Below, one piece after another: positions 1 through 15,157 of a DNA stretch of 64,000 nucleotides. The stretch's first letter is position 1, and each line of letters starts with the position of its first letter. Location: the NCBI RefSeq assembly GCF_020882245.1, contig NC_083598.1, forward strand, positions 85,007,714 through 85,071,713, in the 5' to 3' direction. Source of the DNA: Rhopalosiphum padi (taxonomy: Eukaryota > Arthropoda > Insecta > Hemiptera > Aphididae). The translations under genes and the position numbers were made by a program. Under the pieces are notes generated by a model, which was not told the DNA's origin, did no database searches, and saw only the letters and a program-made list of their open reading frames with translations.

Positions 1-1931
<1,931 letters not shown>

Positions 1932-4900
1932 TATAAGATTGTTTATATTAATAACGGATGTCATATAGAGGACATAATTGTTTTAATATTGTCGGGGAAC
2001 AGTCTTAATTTGATAAAATATAATGACAATGATTAATAAAGAATAAAGTATTGTATTAAGCATATTGTTTGTATAAATATAACAAAATAATGTTTTTTTT
2101 TTAGTCTTATGTAACCAAAAATATATGGGTTAAGTTAAGCTTATTTTATTTACATGTATAATATTCGTTTAAAATATTTTTTTCGGTCAACAATATGTGC
2201 TGATGTAATAAATAGGGATAAAATTTAAAAATAAAATTGTTATTAATTAAAAAAATATATAATGAATAACTCGATAACCACGCTTGAAAGATTAGTTTAT
2301 TTTAAATTATTTCAAGAATATACTTTTTCATGTTCCCAAAACTCTCATGTTACATACGTATATCATGATCTCTTTTATTTCATAAAATTATTTTCTGTTT
2401 ACAATATAGAATATACTATGGCTTTTAATGGAAATAAGCTAAAGTGTTTCCGTTTATAGAGCAGTTTTTATTATATTATATAGTACACCATGAACTACGT
2501 TATATTTAAAAAAATAAATATACAATTAATCCATAAAATATATTATAAGGTGCAGCAATTTCACTAATATTTAGGTACAAAATGTATCCTATAGGGAAAT
2601 TAAAGATAGTAAATTTATAGTTATTTATAATAAAATTTATCAATTAAACATGCTACTAGATTATTGTACTTAATTGTGTAATCATTATTGTTCTATAAAA
2701 TCTTTAAAAAATTACTCATTTTTTCAATAACTAAAGATAATTTTATTATTTTAAAATTAAAATAGGTAAAGAATTTTATTTTTAAATAATTATAATTTTA
2801 TTTGAAAATTGCTTTAATATTCCGAAGTTTAAACATATTGACTAGACATATTTAATGTCAAGTTTTTTAAACTGTTATTCGTTTAACAATTAAGTTTTTT
2901 TAATTATTTAGTCAGTTATCATCTTTTGGAGTAGTAAAAATATTTGAATCTTATAATTTGAGAGTGGCTACAGAGAAAAATAATAAAACGGGAATTTTTA
3001 GACCAAACCAGATTTTTGTTTTAATTGAAAAATTAATAATTAATATAGACTGATTTTTCACTAAATATTTTTATTTGCATTTTCTAGAAATTATTTGAAT
3101 TTGAAAATATTTTGCAGTTTATTATTTTAGTTTTTATTTGATTTATGTGTATGATCAAATTTTTGTTTTTAAATAATAAATTTTGTAAATTAAAAAATCC
3201 CTTTATAAGTACGAGTATATACCTGGATTAATAAATATCGTAAAAAAATTTTCATAATTTTTGTTTAAGCATTTAAAGTTAAAACTTTAACAACATTTAC
3301 CAAAATCTTAAAATTTTGTAAATAATTGTGTACCTATTTTATATTTTAAAATTTTCAATTTCAATAATTAATACTTCAAGCAAATTGAATACAAGATATA
3401 TTTATTATTAATTATAATCTTATGACAATTTTAATATCTTAAAAATATAAGTACGACATTTTTTTTCATTGATATTTTAATTAAAATTTTTTATAAGAAA
3501 ATTAAGGAAAAATGATTTTAGTTATTTGGTATAGTAATTAAAAAAATATATTATTTGTAGCAACTTGTATAGTACATAATATTTATTGTACACAATGGCA
3601 TTTTCAAAATATCTAGATTAACATTAAGCTAGTTATTTATACTATTAACTTATTCATAGAATTCTACAGCATTTCGGTATTGACTTAAGTCTTAAATTAA
3701 TAACATCTAGTAATAATTTATGAAATTATATTATAATAATTATTAATAGCAATATTAATATAATTCCTCAAGAGCATCTAAATAGTGAAATTTATATGAC
3801 ACAAACAAATACCTACAATAGTTACCTATAGTAGTTATAAATCTTATTTTTATCATTATCTAATTTTTAGTATAATTATGAATAATATATAATATTGTGT
3901 AATGCATTGTGTATGGCAACTATTATCAGAGTTAATATTAATTATTTAAAAAAAAAAATATTGATTTATAATGAAATATCGTTAGAAATATAGATTGTCT
4001 GACCTAAAAATCATTGAGAATTGTTTTTCATATACAATGATTTATCATTTAATTCAACTTTAACACACTCATTGTACCAACCTACTTAATGACAAGGTAC
4101 ACTCGATTACTTATTATATAGTATAACTAATCTTCCCGGTTTTTCTTAAAAATTATTATAACTGTTCCATTATTAGAAAAAAAATTATACCTACCTATTT
4201 AATCTAGTCAATTAATACGATGTCACCAATAAGTCACAGCAATTATAGTATGCAAATCATATTTCGCTGCACATATTATACTTATTGTAAATGTTAAATT
4301 TACTGTTTCACGTACATTTATAGAATACAAATAAAACAATTTTCTTTATTATTTAGGTATTATTATTTAAACATGATAGATATAAAATGTTTTTGATTAA
4401 AAACGATAACACTAACCTTAGTTGATATTTTTCACTGTCTTCTGGTAACGGGTCTAGTCTAATAATCTTACTTTCACACGGTTTATCCATTACAGAATCA
4501 TTGAGTTTTTCGTATGTCCAAACAGCATAAAAACTAAGCTATCACTTACGCGGTTAAGTCTAATTGGCAATAAAGTGCGGTGATCCAACATTATTATATA
4601 GTTGACGTAACGTAAAATACAACAGGGATTTCCCCTACCATTATTGTTACAGCTTATATTATACGTTGTCAACGGGCCGCAATTTGTATGATACATAATA
4701 TATTACAATGCACAATAACAGTGTTTATTTCGAAAATAAACCATTAGCTATCTGGTTTTTAAACTAATGGCTTTTTTTGGTGGCTGAAGGGGAGGCTATC
4801 GGAGAAAAATAATGTCCATATGCCAATATTCGATTTAATATTGTATTACACATCATTTAATAATAATCAATAGATTTATTAAAAAAATGTTTTCCTTATA

Positions 4901-7900
4901 ATTTGAAAACATCGATTGAGTATATAATATTATGGTGCCCAATAGTTTTAACTCTAAATAAATTTAATTTAATTTAAATTTTATGTAAAATTATAGTATG
5001 TGTTTCATTAATATTTGTTATGTTTTATAATGATTTATATATATTTTAATAATATAAATTGCATACTCTATTGTATATTTTTAGATTTTTTGAACAAATC
5101 GAGTAATATTGAGTAATTTTTAAAATTATTGCCTAAGGCTATTGGAGTTTTAATTTTAGTATTTTAGGTTACTCATAAGTAATTTTTACTGAAACTCAAA
5201 AACTGTACTGTCACATTTTATATATATTTGAAGATGTGACAAAATTAGATATTTAAATAATAAATAAAGATTATAATTATTTTGTTTTAATTTAAAATCA
5301 TTCGTGGTAATTTTAAATTTTAACGTATAAAATAACTATACGCAATGACCATTGATCATTTCAAAATATTTAGATTAATTTGATATTTTTCTTATTCTTA
5401 TCGTATTAGTGTATTATTAATAGTAAAATAGATAACTATATAATGGAAATATTTAAATATATGGTAAAATATACATACCTACTAAGTAATTAAGGCTTAC
5501 AAATCTTCTTCGCTCAGAATTGTTTTTTGTACGGAATTATTGATTATTGCATTCAAATTTAACATACCCATTATAGTGACCTACACTATGATGAGGTTTA
5601 TTTAATTTAAAATGTACATCAAAGAGGTTACCTATTTCTCCACTTAAAAAAAAAATGGACTTAAGTAAATGATTAAATTATTGTGTATACTAATATTTAT
5701 AACCATATTTATTATGTAGATAGTACTTTGAGGTAATCAAAGGTGAAATTCTTATGTCAATATATCAACTCCAATTAATCATTGTATGAATGTTATAATT
5801 GTAATAGTATGCATCTTCCATATTTTATTTAACTGATTTAAAATTTAACTGTAGTATACCCATTAGTATTTTCACATGCTTGGTGCTGTATACGCTTCAA
5901 CTAGGATAGTTACCTACAAACAGTATTATATTTATGCATTATTAATTAATAATAGTTGTGGCTTTTTTAAAATTTATTAAAACATTATAAAAACGTGATA
6001 AAATAATGAGTAAGTAACAAGCATAATATTTTACCAATTATTTTGTGTTTTGGTTATTTCATTTATTAATATATAATATAAAATTAAGTAAAAATAACAA
6101 ATGGACCGTAATATTTTTTTGTCACTTTCGGTACATTTTTTGTTTATTTATCTTATTATATGAAGTAGGTAGTTAAACTAACTTTATTGTAATTTTAATT
6201 TAATTATTTTAAATTATAAGTAGTTATAATAGTTGTAAATAAATGTACGAGTATACATATATTTTTTTCATGTTAAATTTAGTTATTTAAAAGTTATTAA
6301 ATTACACCTAACTTAGTATAAATTTATAGTTGTTAGTTTAAAGTCAATAGTATTATGTTTTTGACTAGTCGATTCTAATTGCTTTTACTATTAACTATTA
6401 TATAAGTGTGTTTATGTCTGATGATGGTTTTCAAAAACAAAACTTAGCCAGAGCATAATTATTTAGTGACGGTGAAGCTAGGTTAATTATACAGAACCTC
6501 CTAATACGATTAATTACGCACTGCCGACTTAGAAAACGATTTTCTCACATATGTCACATACATAAACTTCGATATAGCTTATAATTAATTCATCTATGTC
6601 TGAGTGACTAAAGTGTTTGGTAAACAGTGCAATTTATTTAATAATTATATGTATTGAGGAATATATTTGAATAGGGGAAAATAAAATTCAGTTTGATAAA
6701 TAATTATTATATTATTATTATATTATATTCTTTAAAAAATATACAAGTATTTGGAAAAATATTACATTTATAAATCCAAGGTAAATAAACATTTTTTTGC
6801 ACACCTATACTTTATAGCTGTTGCTTGTATAGGTAAACGTATTATTATTATTTCCACAGTCATACTAAAATTAAACAATTTTAATGCATTAAATTGTATG
6901 TGCCTACACTATATGGGTCTACACGGTGTTGGCATTTTTGACGACGAGAAAATTATAATTTATTACATTTTTATAATCCCAGCTACTTAAAAAAATATGT
7001 TTAGCACTCAACTAAAAAGTTAAGCATAACTAGAATACTATTATTATAATATTATTATTATTGTATTGTAATATAGTAATATTTTATTTATTATAATAAA
7101 TTTATAGGTATACCTAGTGGTAATAGATTTTAAATTAATAGGCAGTGTAAAATGTAAATATATAACTTATAAATTAAAGCACTGATTAATCGTGGTTGAA
7201 AATAATTATAACCTCGATGTTACGATTTTTATTATACATTTTGGGGGATCAAAGTTTTACTTGTAGTAGTATATTTATGAGTTCCCAAGAGATGCACGTC
7301 GCCGTCGCGGTCGCCTACAGTGTTATTACTGTCGTCTGTCAGACGTATGATAATACGAATATTTTGACACCCATCTTTACTATAATTTTGTAACCACTAA
7401 AGTGATAATAATTTCCGACGTGAATGTGTTTTCCCAAACAATATAATTACATTACACTAAAAATCGGCATTTGGTTTTAATATTTTCATTATGAATACTG
7501 CGATGTACAAAGTATTATAGTGTATTAGTATATTTAAATTTTAATTAGAAGTTTAGAACTCAATGTAATAAACTAGAATTAAACTAAAAATAATTTTGAG
7601 TAAAGGTTTGTTACTGTTTTATTTTAAAATTATGTACAAATTAATGGTTGTAAATTATAATGCATAATAGTTTCTTTTAAATTTAAGGTGACCGCAAAAA
7701 ATCCTTAATACTTCAAACTTACTAATATATAAATTAATAGTTTCTAATAATAATAAACATTATCCTTGAAAATAACATTGTTAATTATTTATGTTAGTCC
7801 AGGTTTAAATTTTGGAAGTTTTGAAACCAACAACGCAGTAGGTTCAAATTTAATTGTTTGAAACTTATGTTAGTTATTGATATTATTGTAAATCGTCAAA

Positions 7901-9640
7901 AATTAAAGAATTCTATATAGTAAATTTTGAGGATAGGTATATTGTCATTAAAGTAAATTCATGTAATGGACATATTCAATTTAAATTAAATTATAAATGC
8001 TTTTAATCGAAAAATGTTGTATGCGGAAATGGTGTCTTGGACTTTATTTCTTAGGAAATTTTATAATTTATTTTCTATAAGTAATACAGCAAGTTGAACT
8101 ATTTTATTCTGAAAATATTGTATGTATTATACAATAATTATTTTAGGATTGTGTTATATTTTATTTTTATTAACTTATAAAGTTAATATTGACATATAAT
8201 AGAAAAGTGTGAATGGATACGTAGTATAGTTATATAAAATAATATAAAATGGACTTTAAAATTAATCTAAATCTAATTTTCATTGTAAGTATATGAAAAT
8301 AATTTAGGTTATGGCAAAAAGTTTCAAGTTTCAATGTTTAATATTTTTTCGAATTACAATAAAATAAATAGAATCGTTAGTGAAAAAATTATTATTTTTC
8401 ATTTCAATAACCAATGTTATCATGTTGAGGTACATGAATTTAGCGGAAAATCAAACTTTAAGTGACTAAGTTACATAAAGTTCCCGGAGAGAAGTTTTCA
8501 AGTAGCTTTAACTGAAAGAGCTCAATTTTGAAAATGGTAGTATTAAATAACACTAATTTAGCTTATTACTTATTTGGTTTTTTCACACAATTCCAATTTG
8601 AACCTTAAATTGCATAAAAAAAATTGTGTCAACATATTTTCAATAAAAGTAAATATTACTAATAATACAACAACTTATAAGAAATTTAGTTTTACATTTA
8701 ACTATTTAAGGCCTTTTGAAAGAAAAAAATATCAACATAACAAAAAAATTCAAAATTTCTATAAATAGCGTAATGTTTTCATTATTTTTTTGAAAAAGTT
8801 ATAATGAACAAAATATAAGCAATAGTGGAATGTTTAAGTTTTTTAAATATTTGTGATTAATTTGTATTTTTAGGTATATCTCCATTTCGAGTAAACTATA
8901 TTCCATTTAGCCTTACATTTATTTGAAATTAACAATGTACACGACAGTATATTGACTGTATCGGTAATAATGTTTTTTTTTAATATAAATATAAAATGAT
9001 TTTAGATTTTTTAAATACATTTTTTTTTGGTTATGAAAATAATATTACTATTAGATTCGAATCATTTGGGAGTTGTAATAAGCAGCTGATTATATTAATA
9101 AATTTATTGTAAGTTGCATGGACAAGATATAAAATTATACTACGATAAAAATTCATTAATTTCAGCAAACTATTATGATATATTTATGTTTTTATCGAAT
9201 ATTTTCTTATTACAATTTACATAGAAATATTAGGAATACATGGTTTTTCTAGTTTTTAAACATTTTAGATGTTCAATTATTTGAGAATAATCCTTTAAGT
9301 CGTAAATATTAAAATTTAAGTCTTTTATAATATTTTGATTTTTGATACAATTAGAATGTTTGAAATAATTAAAAACTAGATGATAAAATATGAACTGTAA
9401 AAAAAATGTCCTTGATTGGTTTTTATCCTACTACAATAATCAATTAGTTCTAGTCAAGGAACGATGTATTATTATTGTAGTAACATGTGTTAATAACTTT
9501 GTTCGATTATGAAATTAAGGTTTAAATTTAAGATTAAGATAAGCGTTGATTAAACGATTGTCTTAAATATATAGGTAATAAATAAGATATCATATAAATC
9601 ACTGTTGTCTAACTTTTTTTTTCCTTATTTTTTTCAACAG
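1932..9640. other. Long AT-rich non-coding region
   Basis: No exon, RNA gene or transposon end was recognised in these 7.7 kb. The few frames of 60-80 codons (for example near 2262, 4490-4696, 6751 and 7196) are rich in F, I, Y, N and K and look like chance openings in AT-rich DNA. A small GC-richer patch lies at about 7285-7350 and another at about 4740-4800; neither resolves into a gene. A patch at 8440-8540 looks less simple than its surroundings but was not identified. Confidence 0.5.
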
Positions 9641-9675
9641 ATCATTCACATCTTTTTACTCCAATAATACTTTTT

Positions 9676-9870
9676 ATGTTATTTGCTCGACTGCTATTGG
9701 GGTGCGCAAACGCCGCGTTTGCCGGTAGGGGGGTCTTTGCCCTCTGTTACCGATAACGACGAGCAATCCCTACGACCACATGGTAGTCACGCCGCAGCCG
9801 CCGAGGTTCAAACGTCATTCACCGATTCACGAGGCTCTGTCTCAAAAACTTGTACATCAATCGCGATGTT
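9676..9870. other. GC-rich island, possible unannotated exon or promoter
   Basis: About 200 bp of clearly higher GC and CpG content sits in AT-rich DNA, 5 kb upstream of the GPCR exon. A CAG acceptor-like site with a T-rich tract lies just upstream, near 9600-9640. On the plus strand a frame is open from after the stop near 9665 to 10000, but it has no ATG start and its second half is AT-rich filler. On the minus strand an ATG at 9818 opens about 22 codons and runs into a GTAACA donor-like site at 9750. It could be a 5' exon or promoter of the GPCR gene, or an exon of another gene. The composition is seen; the function is not established. Confidence 0.35.
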
Positions 9871-9879
9871 TTTCCTTGG

Positions 9880-11600
9880 TACTCTTCTATTAAATTATTA
9901 CGATAATTGTTTTGTTATTATAATCAAAAATTTCATGAAAAGTCATACATTATTTTGTATTCTATCAAAATATACCGAATCTAAAATACAATTTTCTTAA
10001 GTGCAATACAATTAAATACCTTTTATGAGTCCCACGACGTAAGTCAATAGTTCCATTATGCATGTTATAAATTTAAATAATGCATGTTATTAGAATTTAT
10101 GATAGTAAATTATGAATCAATTTTTATTTCTATATTTAAATAAGTATTTATCATATTTCTGAAATAAGCATATCTACAGTTCTGATTTATCATTATTTTA
10201 TTATATTAAATTAATATTTTTATATTTAAACGATTATAACAATATCAAAATTGTTAAGATACATATTATACATTAGGCATTAAAGTTTCTTATAAATTAG
10301 ATCAATAAGTATAATACCTATTTAATTATATATTTATTAAATTATCAAAATTGCAAAATTGCACTATTTCCTGTTTCGTAAAGGGGTTGTTTTTAATGTT
10401 ATCTCAGCAATTGAATTTACAATGTCTAATCATAAATAAACAAATGTTAATTATTTGAATATAAATAATTTATTTAAATTATATATACGAGGTTGTAAAA
10501 ATATTGTGGGAGTGTCATACGAGATATATTATAAACAGATATTGTATAATATTCAGATGTAGCCATGTAGGTATCATTTTACTACGGTTTAAATTGTTAG
10601 TTTTAAATTAGTTCTGTCTCTGACAAAAAACTTACTAAAATAAAATCTCATTTTGTGATATTAAATTTCACATTCACATACAAAGTATATTTTTTAAATT
10701 GATGAAAAACGAAAATAATAAATTAAGATTAAAATGTTCAATACTGAATTATTTTAAATAGTTAATTTCTTTCTTTCTTATGTATTTTTATATTTATGGT
10801 TTATGCTCACATCAAATTGTATATTCGATTAATATTTTAACATTATAAAATAGTTTTATTATACTGAGTGATTTATCAATATGCTTACTCCCATTTTTCC
10901 TCAATAATGTAGTTATTTAAAATCGGATTTTTGGAATTTTAAATATACGTAGGTACTCGAAAACCGTGTTTTCAAATTCTTCAGATTTCTCGTATTACTT
11001 AAAAAGGGTCCGATGACGATAACAATTTCTCTTTTACCCTTTTTTATTGTAAATTATTTAAGGGAAATATTTTTTTGAACATTTTAATGTTTTAATTCAA
11101 AATTAGACTTATTTTGTTTATTATGTGATTATATTGCACCTATAAAGAAGAAAGTTAACTTAAATTTACTTAATATTATTTATAAATACTTATGATTTTA
11201 TGGAAGTATATTTATAGTAAATAGAATAGGTAGATATTGGATTATGAATTATATTTTCCAATAACAAGAATTAATTATACAATTTATTAAAAATGTATAG
11301 CGTAACCATATCTACTTAATGAACTTAATAGTTCTTTGAAATCAATGTTTTGTTAAAAAGAAATACAATTATTTTAACTTAAAAAACTCATATTTAGTGT
11401 ATATAATATTACTAAATTAATAAAAATAAAATTATTTTCATTGGATAAAAATTTTTGCATTTCATAGACGAGTGTGTACTTGATATAATATGTAACAATA
11501 TAATAGCTATAAAAATTTGTTGTAGACAAATAATATAAAATTAATTCGTTAAAAATTTTTTTTTGAAATTCTTTTGCTAAGTAGAAACTTTTTTGAATAA
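9880..11600. other. AT-rich non-coding region
   Basis: Nothing recognisable was found: A/T homopolymers, short direct words and no open frame with protein-like composition. It is probably upstream sequence or 5' intron of the GPCR gene. Confidence 0.5.
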
Positions 11601-11614
11601 AAATGTTATGTTTC

Positions 11615-11666
11615 TGTAAAATATTTTGTTATATAGAGCATTACGTTAAATAGAGGTTCTACTGTA
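11615..11666 (-). mobile_element. pogo/Tigger-like transposon terminus, solo end
   Basis: Read on the minus strand the sequence begins CAGTAGAACCTCTATTTAAC, followed by further pairs of the TATATAAC type. This is the terminal style of many pogo/Tigger-type (Tc1/mariner superfamily) elements and their MITEs. The end at 11664 is followed by TA, as expected for a TA target site. No matching opposite end was found within a few hundred bases on the left, so this is a truncated or heavily decayed copy. Confidence 0.45.
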
Positions 11667-14600
11667 AATTAATTATGACTTTCATACAGCAGTAGTTCTA
11701 CCTTTTAAATGTTAGTGTAGTTTCTGATTTTTTATAAATATTTAGAAATTATTTTCACATACATATTTTTTTTGTAGCTTACCTAAGTTGATAAAGTGTG
11801 CTTTTACTATAGCCTATTAGTTATTAAATAAATACGAAATTTACATCAAATGTCGATAATTACTTAATATTTTTAAAATTGTATTATGATCACACAAGTA
11901 CGTTGAATTTCAATAGTAAATAATCTATGAAAACGAAGTTTAAGTTAGTTACACTGGACAATAACAAAACACGAAGTATTTTTTAATGAATTTTTATTTA
12001 ATTATTTGATTTATTTTATCTACCTTAACAAAAATAAATTGTATGGATTGAAATTCTGTAGCGGACTATTTAATATATTAAATTAGGAGATCACCATCTC
12101 GTAGTAAAAGATCACCTGTATGTCATTTTTTTATGGATATTCTAATGTAGAGTATTGGAGCATTTTTATATTTTTAAAGGAATATAGAAGCAATATTGTT
12201 TTTAGTCTTTCAATGATTTGTCTTTTTTATAATAATAAAACATTATACATCTGTGTACAGTATTTAGGGTAGAAAAAGTGTCCTAAAGTTTTATATTATA
12301 TCACCTTTGTGTATCTGAAATTGGCCACAGATGGTACCTTAAGCAAGTAATTTTTATAATTTCCCAATATCTTTATTGGAAAATTTAAAAAAAATTATTT
12401 AAAATTGAAAAATAAATTGACATGATAACAATATACTAACGAACAAAATTGATGGTTAATTATTTTGATAGAATATATATTATGGTAAAGTTTTTAAACA
12501 AATTTTGACCATATTATGCTAAATATTAAAAAGTTATGATTACATTGGTTGATTAAGTTTTAATTTTGAATAACTTATAATTTGATTATCGAATACTTGA
12601 TAATTTAATACAAGATAATAATTATATTCTATCATTCTTACTAAATTGTAAGCTAAATTTTATTGTGTTCAACTTAAAGCAATTTAATGATATATTTTGA
12701 TTTAGAATTATTTTATTTATTGTATACATTTATATATTGAGCTTATAATGTTAAACATTCATGTACATTTAAATTGATTAAATATATATATTATATATTA
12801 TATATTACCTATAAAACAGCATATAAAATTAAATTAAATTTTGATTATTTAGTAACATGTAGTAAAAATAACTAAGCACCTTTTCATAAATGTTCATGGA
12901 ATATAAGTTTATAACATTTATAATATAATGTCTCACTATGCTGCATAAAATCGAATATTTCTGAGACCCTGCCACAATGTACTTTGGCATTTTCTTCTTT
13001 ATCGTGACATGGTATTTAAGAAATGTTTATAGCAAATGTGTAGGTACCTTTATACATTATTTTTAAAATATATAATATTATCTACCATAGAAATACAACG
13101 AAAATTTGTTGTATGGTATTGGTACATCAAGCCATTCATAGTTGACGTAAGCAGTTCTAAATAATTAGTATGCCACGTAGAATATTTATTTAAATATATT
13201 TAAATTTATCATAATATACTAAAATTGTAAAATATATTAAGAATATAATAATATAATGGTACATAAGTGATATGCACCTACTGATATAATATTATGACAC
13301 ATTTAATTGCAATATTTAAATCATCGAAAATATTTTTAAAAATTCATGAATATGATTAAGTGTACACTAATATGTACATAACTTTTTGAAGTTGATATAC
13401 TTGTACATTTTTTCTTCGTTATACGGAGGACCCATTTTAAGTTAAATTTTAAGTAAAATTTTTTAAGGATAATTTAGTATGATTTGAGACTTTTATTTTA
13501 TTATAGTTATTAATAATAACTTATTATTAACTAACATATTTTATTTACCTACTTTGTCATAGCCACATATAATGTTTAATGTATATATATATATATATTT
13601 ACGTTAGTGCTAAAAATTTGAATATTAAATGCGTGTAATCACATTTTTGTTTAAGTTGAATTATTTCTCCTTAAAATTAAAAAATAATCGATAGAATATA
13701 ATATTGGATACAAATTTTCTATGTAGAAAGTTTTCAATATGTATAATATCTTCTCTCTAGGACGATGAGAATCGCCAATTAAGATCTGTCTTTCTTCTTA
13801 TAAATTGTTTTGGTTAAATATGTGATATATTTCATTTAAACTTTTATTATTTACTCATATTAGAGCGTAGTGATGAAAATTAATTATATAATGAAATGGG
13901 ATACACGGTTGATGATGGTGAAAAAAATCAATTTGTACATAACTTACACAAAATTGTATTGCTTTAAGTTATTTTGAATTTGTTTTATTATAAAATACGT
14001 GACAATATAAATATTACTGGGGGTTGGTCATTAATATTATATTTGTTATTTACCATTAATATTAGATAACATGGATCATTATGGTTAAATAAATAATTAT
14101 GACATAATGTATATTATATGTTTAATGTATATTTTTTGGAGCAAAAGCATAAATGTTTTATTATAAAGTATAAACACTATAAACTATACCTAATCTATAT
14201 TTAATAGACATTAATAAATGATAATATATATTAAATACATTGCATAGGATTAACATTTTTTTTTAAATGTTTTAAATTCATAGGCTAGTCCTCGGCCATT
14301 TTAAATGTTTAATTACATATTTAAAATTATTTTTTTAAATCACTTTTTTATGCAGTAATAGTTATCTGAAAGGTTCTTAAGCCTCTTTATCGATTGCAAT
14401 TTAGATATATAAGTTTTTAGGATTTTAAATTTTTTAGTAGTTTAAACTGTCGTAAGAACTTTAAATATTCGAGTTGAAAAACTGTTATTGCGTTTATGTG
14501 TATACAAAATGTTTATGTATTATATTATAGCTTAGTTGGAAATCGGTATAGTTTTTACTGCGATTTACAAAATTATTTGTAAAAGACAACGAGATTTACC

Positions 14601-14827
14601 AGAAAGTTATAATGGACTCCTTATTCATCCTATATCGTATTTAGTTATATTTATTTTAAATCTAATCAAAATAATGTAATAATATTTTGACTTAAATTTG
14701 TAATTGAAAATATTTTATTTGAGCATTTTAAAAATGTAGTATTTCTTATCATTTTTTAAAAAAATTTCATTCAATTTTCATATTTTTTTCGTCTTGTATA
14801 AAGTTTTGTTTGTGGTTTTTTTTACAG
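11667..14827. other. AT-rich region upstream of the GPCR exon
   Basis: No exon or transposon was recognised. The stretch contains a (TA)n run at 13581-13599 and ends in the T-rich tract that forms the splice acceptor at 14827. Because the following exon begins with an acceptor, this stretch is most likely intron between an unseen 5' non-coding exon and the first coding exon. Confidence 0.5.
14805..14827 (+). promoter_or_regulatory. Splice acceptor of the GPCR exon
   Basis: A T-rich tract ends in TTTTTTTTACAG, with the AG at 14826-14827, just ahead of the leader and coding sequence. It implies at least one upstream non-coding exon. The match to a strong 3' splice site is seen; its use is inferred. 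Confidence 0.65.
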
Positions 14828-14833
14828 GTTATC

Positions 14834-14869
14834 ATGAAACCTTATCGTTTGCTAAATGTTATGTCTTAA
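14834..14869 (+). CDS. Upstream ORF in the GPCR leader, 11 codons
   Basis: An ATG six bases after the predicted splice junction opens an 11-codon frame, MKPYRLLNVMS, that ends with TAA at 14867-14869, 21 bases before the main ATG. It lies in a different frame from the receptor. Such upstream frames commonly reduce or modulate translation of the main frame, but only if the transcript contains this exon start. Translation and regulatory effect are unproven. Confidence 0.35.
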   Translation: MKPYRLLNVMS

Positions 14870-14890
14870 TGACTTGAATTTAAACCCGCA

Positions 14891-15151
14891 ATGATCAGAG
14901 ACTGGGCTATGCATCGATTTTTCACAAACAATGGTCTAACAGACAAAAACCGTAGTTTGGATGATTATCATCGGGAGAATGTGTCGGAAGTTGCTAACAA
15001 CCACGACTGGCAAAATGAATTGGAGACAGAACTGTTTCAAGGATATTCGCCTGCCCTCTTAACGTTTGCTAGTATATGCTGTGTAATTTATATGATGGTT
15101 GGTGTGCCTGGAAATCTTATCACTATCATCGCTTTGTTTAGATGCAAAAAG
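14891..15151 (+). CDS. moody: First coding exon of a Moody-like class A GPCR (partial)
   Basis: This exon encodes the N-terminus and first transmembrane helix of a rhodopsin-family receptor at the plasma membrane. Residues 1-55 are a hydrophilic extracellular tail with an N-glycosylation sequon at Asn30 (NVS). Residues 56-82 form TM1, with the signature GVPGNLITIIAL; Asn75 is the conserved N1.50. The exon stops after the Cys-Lys-Lys of the first intracellular loop at a phase-0 GTAAGT donor. The GVPGNL...RCKK pattern fits insect Moody better than its paralogue Tre1, which as I recall has GVLGN and RCPK. In Drosophila, Moody acts in glia at the blood-brain barrier; that role is carried over by family only. 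The start is the first in-frame ATG after an in-frame TGA at 14870, with G at -3; the next Met is codon 7. TM2-TM7 were not found in the window. GPCR identity is strong; the orthologue is moderately supported. Confidence 0.75.
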
Positions 15152-15157
15152 GTAAGT
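15152..15157 (+). promoter_or_regulatory. Splice donor GTAAGT after the TM1 exon
   Basis: AAG|GTAAGT is a consensus 5' splice site. It falls exactly after codon 87, giving a phase-0 intron right after the RCKK of the first intracellular loop. The frame runs only five more codons into the intron before a stop, which supports splicing here. Confidence 0.8.

Noticed and set aside
9683..10000. 105-codon plus-strand frame read as a complete gene
   Set aside because: Begins at TTG, and its second half is AT filler; only the GC-rich part is retained as an island of unknown function.
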